Of a DNA stretch of 64,000 bases, positions 60,068-64,000 are shown in pieces. The stretch's first letter is position 1. Each line of letters opens with the position of its first letter. The notes beneath the pieces are model-generated. The model ran no database searches. It saw only the letters and a program-made list of their open reading frames with translations, and was not told the origin of the DNA. Source of the stretch: Candidatus Pseudomonas phytovorans (lineage in GTDB: Bacteria > Pseudomonadota > Gammaproteobacteria > Pseudomonadales > Pseudomonadaceae); assembly GCA_029202525.1 (NCBI GenBank), contig CP119325.1, positions 5,678,001 to 5,742,000 of the forward strand, in the 5' to 3' direction. Position numbers and translations under genes: made by a program.

Positions 60068-60994
60068 ATGACTAGCCCGATTGCAAAATCCGTATCGCCG
60101 GCCAGCCCGGTGGACCAGAGCCTGCTCTACCCCTCGCCCTACAAGGAATTCTGGCAGGCCTTCGCGCGCAACAAGGGCGCGGTAATGGGCCTGGCCTTCA
60201 TGTGTGTGGTGGTGTTCTGTGCACTGTTCGCGCCGTGGGTCGCCCCGCATGACCCCAGCGAGCAATACCGCGACTTCCTGCTGACCCCGCCCGTCTGGCT
60301 GGACGGCGGCACCTGGCAGTTCATCCTGGGTACCGATGAACTTGGCCGCGACCTGCTTTCACGGTTGATCCAGGGCGCGCGGTTGTCGCTGCTGATCGGC
60401 CTGGCTTCGGTGGTGATATCGCTGATCCCGGGCATCCTGCTGGGCCTGCTGGCGGGCTTTTTCCCGCAGTTGCTCGGCCCTTCGATCATGCGCCTGATGG
60501 ACGTGATGCTGGCCCTGCCGTCGCTGCTGCTGGCCGTGGCCATCGTCGCCATTCTTGGCCCTGGCCTGATCAATACGGTGATCGCTATCGCCATTGTGTC
60601 TTTGCCGTCCTACGTGCGCCTGACCCGTGCAGCGGTGATGGTCGAGCTGAACCGCGACTACGTCACCGCCGCACGCCTGGCCGGTGCCGGGCTGCCAAGG
60701 CTGATGTTCGTCACTGTGCTGCCCAACTGCATGGCGCCACTGATCGTGCAGGCTACCCTCAGCTTTTCCTCGGCAATCCTCGACGCAGCAGCCCTGGGCT
60801 TCCTCGGCCTCGGCGTGCAGCCACCTACCCCCGAGTGGGGCACCATGCTGGCATCTGCCCGTGACTACATCGAGCGCGCCTGGTGGGTGGTGAGCCTGCC
60901 CGGCCTGACCATTCTGCTCAGTGTGCTGGCAATCAACCTGATGGGCGACGGCCTGCGCGATGCGCTGGACCCGAAACTCAAGAACGCCGCCTGA
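60068..60994 (+). CDS. dppC: Dipeptide ABC transporter permease DppC
   Basis: Inner membrane permease of 308 residues, partner of DppB. It has an N-terminal cytoplasmic segment with EFWQAFARNKGAVMGLAFM, LGTDELGRDLLSRLIQGARLSL and the EAA region DYVTAARLAGAGLPRLMFVTVLPNCMAPL. It sits 10 bases after dppB and 10 bases before dppD. Confidence 0.97.
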   Translation: MTSPIAKSVSPASPVDQSLLYPSPYKEFWQAFARNKGAVMGLAFMCVVVFCALFAPWVAPHDPSEQYRDFLLTPPVWLDGGTWQFILGTDELGRDLLSRLIQGARLSLLIGLASVVISLIPGILLGLLAGFFPQLLGPSIMRLMDVMLALPSLLLAVAIVAILGPGLINTVIAIAIVSLPSYVRLTRAAVMVELNRDYVTAARLAGAGLPRLMFVTVLPNCMAPLIVQATLSFSSAILDAAALGFLGLGVQPPTPEWGTMLASARDYIERAWWVVSLPGLTILLSVLAINLMGDGLRDALDPKLKNAA

Positions 60995-61004
60995 GGAGAA
61001 CGCC

Positions 61005-61973
61005 ATGTCACTGTTGCAGATCAAAAACCTCAACGTGCGCTTCGGCGACGCCACTGCGGTACCCGTGGTCGACGGCCTGGACCTGGCGGTGGAGGCCGGC
61101 GAGATCCTGGCCATTGTCGGCGAGTCGGGCTCGGGCAAATCCGTGACCATGATGGCCTTGATGGGCCTGATCGACGCCCCCGGGCGCATCACCGCCGACG
61201 CCCTCAGCTTCGACGGTACCGACATGCTCAAGCTCAGCGCCCGCCAGCGGCGCAAGGTGGTGGGCAAGGACATCGCCATGGTCTTCCAGGACCCGATGAC
61301 CGCGCTCAACCCAAGCTATACCGTGGGCTACCAGATCGAGGAAGTGCTGCGCCAGCACCTGGGCCTGAGGGGCAAGGCGGCGCGTCAGCGTGCCTTGGAA
61401 CTGTTGAAGAAAGTGGAAATTCCGGCCGCTGAAAGCCGCCTGGATGCCTACCCGCACCAGCTGTCTGGCGGGATGAGCCAGCGTGTGGCAATTGCCATGG
61501 CGATCGCCGGCGAGCCCATGCTGCTGATCGCCGACGAACCGACCACTGCGCTGGACGTGACCATCCAGGCGCAGATCATGGAGCTGCTGGTCAACCTGCA
61601 GAAGGAGCGCAACATGGCGCTCATCCTGATCACCCACGACCTCGCCGTGGTCGCCGAAACGGCCAAGCGGGTGTGCGTCATGTACGCAGGCGAAGCTGTC
61701 GAGGTGGGCCAGGTGCCGGACCTGTTCGACGTACCCGCCCACCCTTACAGCGAGGCATTGCTGGCGGCGATCCCCGAGCACAGCATCGGCGCCGAACGCC
61801 TTGCCACCCTGCCGGGTATCGTTCCCGGCCGCTACGACCGCCCGCTCGGCTGCCTGCTGTCACCGCGCTGCCCGTACGTGCAGGACAACTGCCGGCGCCA
61901 GCGCCCGCCCCTCGACCCCCAAGCCCACAGCCTTGTGCGTTGCTTCTACCCGCTGAACCAGGAGGTGGCGTGA
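61005..61973 (+). CDS. dppD: Dipeptide ABC transporter ATPase DppD
   Basis: ABC ATPase of 322 residues. Walker A GESGSGKS, signature LSGGMSQR, Walker B LLIADEPTTALD, H-loop ITHD. The C-terminal oligopeptide/dipeptide transporter domain has the Cys-containing GCLLSPRCPYVQDNC segment. GAGGAGA precedes ATG 61005. The stop overlaps the dppF ATG by one base. Confidence 0.97.
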   Translation: MSLLQIKNLNVRFGDATAVPVVDGLDLAVEAGEILAIVGESGSGKSVTMMALMGLIDAPGRITADALSFDGTDMLKLSARQRRKVVGKDIAMVFQDPMTALNPSYTVGYQIEEVLRQHLGLRGKAARQRALELLKKVEIPAAESRLDAYPHQLSGGMSQRVAIAMAIAGEPMLLIADEPTTALDVTIQAQIMELLVNLQKERNMALILITHDLAVVAETAKRVCVMYAGEAVEVGQVPDLFDVPAHPYSEALLAAIPEHSIGAERLATLPGIVPGRYDRPLGCLLSPRCPYVQDNCRRQRPPLDPQAHSLVRCFYPLNQEVA

Positions 61974-62941
61974 TGGCCGTCGTTCTAACTGCCCGGGATT
62001 TGACCCGGCATTACGAAGTCTCCCGCGGGCTGTTCAAAGGCCATGCCCTGGTCCGCGCACTGAATGGCGTGTCGTTTGAACTGGAAGCCGGCAAGACCCT
62101 GGCGGTGGTCGGCGAGTCTGGCTGCGGCAAATCGACCCTGGCCCGCGCCCTGACCCTGATCGAAGAGCCTTCGTCCGGCTCACTGCAAATCGCCGGCACC
62201 GAGGTGAAGGGCGCCAGCAAGGCGGAGCGCAAGCAACTGCGCCGCGACGTACAGATGGTGTTCCAGAGCCCCTACGCTTCGCTCAATCCACGGCAGAAGA
62301 TTGGCGACCAACTGGCCGAACCCCTGTTGATCAACACCTCGCTGAGCAAGGCCGAGCGGCGCGAGAAAGTGCAGAAGATGATGGAGCAGGTGGGCCTGCG
62401 CCCCGAGCACTACCAGCGCTACCCGCACATGTTCTCCGGTGGCCAGCGCCAGCGTATCGCCCTGGCCCGGGCGATGATGCTGCAGCCCAAGGTGCTGGTG
62501 GCGGACGAACCGACCTCGGCGCTGGACGTGTCGATCCAGGCCCAGGTCCTGAACCTGTTCATGGACTTGCAGAAGGAGTTCAACACCGCCTACGTGTTCA
62601 TCTCGCACAACCTGGCGGTGGTGCGGCATGTGGCCGATCACGTACTGGTGATGTACCTCGGGCGCCCGGTGGAAATGGGGCCTAAAGCGGATATCTACGA
62701 CAAGCCGCTGCATCCGTATACCCAGGCACTGCTGTCGGCAACGCCAGCCATTCACCCGGACCCGCTGAAGCCGAAGATCCGCATTGTCGGGGAGCTGCCC
62801 AACCCGCTGAGCCCGCCGGACGGCTGTGCGTTTCACAAGCGCTGCCCACATGCGAGCGAGCGCTGTGCGAAAGAGGTGCCGGCGTTGCGGCAGGTGAGTA
62901 CTCGGCAGGTGGCTTGCCACTATGCCGAGCAATTTCTTTAG
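61973..62941 (+). CDS. dppF: Dipeptide ABC transporter ATPase DppF
   Basis: ABC ATPase of 322 residues, the second motor subunit. Walker A GESGCGKS, signature FSGGQRQR, Walker B VLVADEPTSALD, H-loop ISHN. The C-terminal Cys-rich element is GCAFHKRCPHASERC. ATG 61973 overlaps the dppD stop by one base; GGAGG lies 5 to 9 bases upstream. It is the last gene of the cluster, ending at a hairpin. Confidence 0.97.
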   Translation: MAVVLTARDLTRHYEVSRGLFKGHALVRALNGVSFELEAGKTLAVVGESGCGKSTLARALTLIEEPSSGSLQIAGTEVKGASKAERKQLRRDVQMVFQSPYASLNPRQKIGDQLAEPLLINTSLSKAERREKVQKMMEQVGLRPEHYQRYPHMFSGGQRQRIALARAMMLQPKVLVADEPTSALDVSIQAQVLNLFMDLQKEFNTAYVFISHNLAVVRHVADHVLVMYLGRPVEMGPKADIYDKPLHPYTQALLSATPAIHPDPLKPKIRIVGELPNPLSPPDGCAFHKRCPHASERCAKEVPALRQVSTRQVACHYAEQFL

Positions 62942-62958
62942 CCTTTAGATTGCCGGCG

Positions 62959-62980
62959 AAAGGGCCGCAAAGCGGCCCCC
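62959..62980. terminator. Hairpin between dppF and the small membrane peptide gene
   Basis: GGGCCGC and GCGGCCC pair around TTT (minus strand), followed on that strand by TTTCGCC. It separates the convergent dppF and the 24-residue peptide gene. Termination looks better for the minus strand. Confidence 0.6.
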
Positions 62981-62984
62981 TCGT

Positions 62985-63059
62985 TCAGTGCATGAAAATC
63001 GCAATCAGGATAATCACCGGGATAGGTACCCCAAGCATCCAGAGCAGTATCGAGCGCAT
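62985..63059 (-). CDS. 24-residue hydrophobic membrane peptide
   Basis: A tiny gene: ATG 63059, 24 codons, TGA at 62985. The product MRSILLWMLGVPIPVIILIAI (first 21 residues, then FMH) — the first 20 being MRSILLWMLGVPIPVIILIA — forms one membrane helix with a central Val-Pro-Ile-Pro kink. A clean ribosome binding site (AGGAGA) is 6 bases before the ATG. I recall similar short peptides in Proteobacteria but know of no function. It is 15 bases after the end of the membrane protein gene on the same strand and so is probably cotranscribed, and it is followed by a hairpin. Confidence 0.7.
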   Translation of the reverse strand: MRSILLWMLGVPIPVIILIAIFMH

Positions 63060-63074
63060 GTCGGTTCTCCTTGC

Positions 63075-63974
63075 TTAACGTTGAATGGTGCGATGAGCAA
63101 CATATTCGCCTTCCAGCCACTGCACCTGATCACGACGGCGGCCACCATAAAGCGCGGCAAGGCTGGCAAAGAAGGCACCGCACAGTAGTGCTACGAAGGT
63201 CCACAACGCGGTCCATGCAGCAACCTTGGCGGCAGTGTCAGCAGCTTGCTTGGCCTGCAGCTTGAGCTGTTGTACCTGGGCCATTACCTGGTCGACGCGG
63301 GCCTCTGCCTCGGGCTGGGTCAGGCGAGTACGTTGCGCCACCAACTGCGCAAGATAGGTACGGTCTTCAGGCGCAAGCGCACCGTCACCTGCCAGGCCCT
63401 TGGCCAGAATGCGGGCTGCAACCCCATTGGCAGCGTCTTCGCTCACCGGTGCAGGACCGTCGCCACGGAACAGGCTGTCGACGAAGTACCCCATCGAATT
63501 CTTGTCAGCACTGGCGGCGGCCGCGCCACCGGCAGCAGCCGTCATGCCAACCACCTGGGTCGCCGCGCCAGCGCCTGCCCCTACCAGGTTGCCTGCCGTA
63601 CCCAGTACCAGCATGGCGGCTACCAATGTCGCGACTGACCAGGACAGAAAGCCATGGGCGGTGTCGCGGAAATACACTTCATCGCCATGCAAGTTCGCCC
63701 ACTTCACCCGCAGCCTGCCAGCGATATAGCCGCCCAGGCCAGAAGCGATAATCTGCGTCAGCAACAGCCAGATGATGGTGGAAACAGCCAACGTTTTCGC
63801 GCTTGCACCCTCGTTGGCCCAAGGTGAGGTGGCGGCAAAGCCCAATCCCGCACCCAGCACCACCAATATCAGCGATAGCGCGGCCGCAGCGGCAGCACCC
63901 GCAAAGATGGCCGCCCAGGAAACACCTGAGCGGCCTTGAGTATCGAAAACAGAGGAGTCGGCAGAGGAGATCAT
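63075..63974 (-). CDS. Membrane protein of unknown function
   Basis: A 299-residue protein that I do not recognise by name. Hydrophobic segments are at about residues 18-48, 64-86, 109-145 and 255-282, rich in Ala and Gly (AGAAAAAALSLILVVLGAGLGF). The stretch of about residues 150-235 is hydrophilic, with a likely helical coil LTQPEAEARVDQVMAQVQQLKLQAKQAADTA. It resembles the general layout of small stress or envelope membrane proteins. ATG 63974 lacks a clear ribosome binding site, so the start is not certain. Confidence 0.75.
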   Translation of the reverse strand: MISSADSSVFDTQGRSGVSWAAIFAGAAAAAALSLILVVLGAGLGFAATSPWANEGASAKTLAVSTIIWLLLTQIIASGLGGYIAGRLRVKWANLHGDEVYFRDTAHGFLSWSVATLVAAMLVLGTAGNLVGAGAGAATQVVGMTAAAGGAAAASADKNSMGYFVDSLFRGDGPAPVSEDAANGVAARILAKGLAGDGALAPEDRTYLAQLVAQRTRLTQPEAEARVDQVMAQVQQLKLQAKQAADTAAKVAAWTALWTFVALLCGAFFASLAALYGGRRRDQVQWLEGEYVAHRTIQR

Positions 63975-64000
63975 GATATGTGCGCCTATGTATGTTGTTA

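Noticed and set aside
63975..64000. Another gene at the right edge of the window
   Set aside because: Only 26 bases remain; nothing can be supported.

Overview
The window is a gene-dense, GC-rich piece of a gamma-proteobacterial chromosome, most likely from the Pseudomonas putida group. The evidence is the closeness of the proteins to Pseudomonas families, the Pseudomonas gene orders (fagA-fumC-orfX-sodA, roxSR, rpoN-hpf-ptsN-rapZ-ptsO, OprD-type porin inside a dpp cluster), and eight copies of a REP-type inverted repeat with a GGGAGCGGGC core. I saw no phage, insertion sequence, CRISPR array, tRNA or rRNA. Nearly everything is core genome, and I did not find a clearly new multi-gene system; the oddities are at the level of start codons, repeats, operators and single proteins.

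Layout. 1-5.2 kb: end of valS, rlmF, HU gene, yejK, a GIY-YIG protein and a SnoaL-like protein. 5.3-8.6 kb: a GntR/FadR-type regulator with a CynX-like transporter, and a divergent lipoprotein of the alkaline phosphatase superfamily. 8.6-16.6 kb, minus strand: the mla phospholipid transport operon (mlaFEDCB), a strong terminator, then ibaG-murA-hisG-hisD-hisC. 16.8-23.9 kb, plus strand: kdsD-kdsC-lptC-lptA-lptB-rpoN-hpf-ptsN-rapZ-ptsO, linking Kdo synthesis, LPS export, sigma-54 and the nitrogen phosphotransferase branch. 24-28.1 kb: an orphan antitoxin-like HTH gene, then a Fur-box-controlled minus-strand operon fagA-fumC-orfX-sodA-ZIP transporter. 28.2-41.5 kb: pmbA, darP, then mreB-mreC-mreD-maf-rng-yhdP-nitrilase-tldD on the minus strand. 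41.7-46.6 kb: gatCAB, a short RlpA-like lipoprotein and a cation/Ca2+ exchanger-like protein. 46.6-51.9 kb: aroP, an AEC-family transporter, roxSR and a SIMPL-domain protein. 52.3-62.9 kb: a di/oligopeptide uptake cluster with three binding proteins, an OprD-family porin and dppBCDF. 63-64 kb: a 24-residue membrane peptide gene and a membrane protein of unknown function.

Main points for a second look: a perfect REP palindrome inserted in frame inside maf; two genes (mreC and the exchanger) whose conserved N-termini can only be reached from ATT start codons with good ribosome binding sites; an exchanger with Glu replaced by Gln in its first ion-binding repeat; a ZIP transporter attached to the Fur-controlled sodA operon; an orphan antitoxin with a palindromic operator; a promoter candidate lying inside the mla terminator; hairpins in the gaps after three of the four binding-protein and porin genes.
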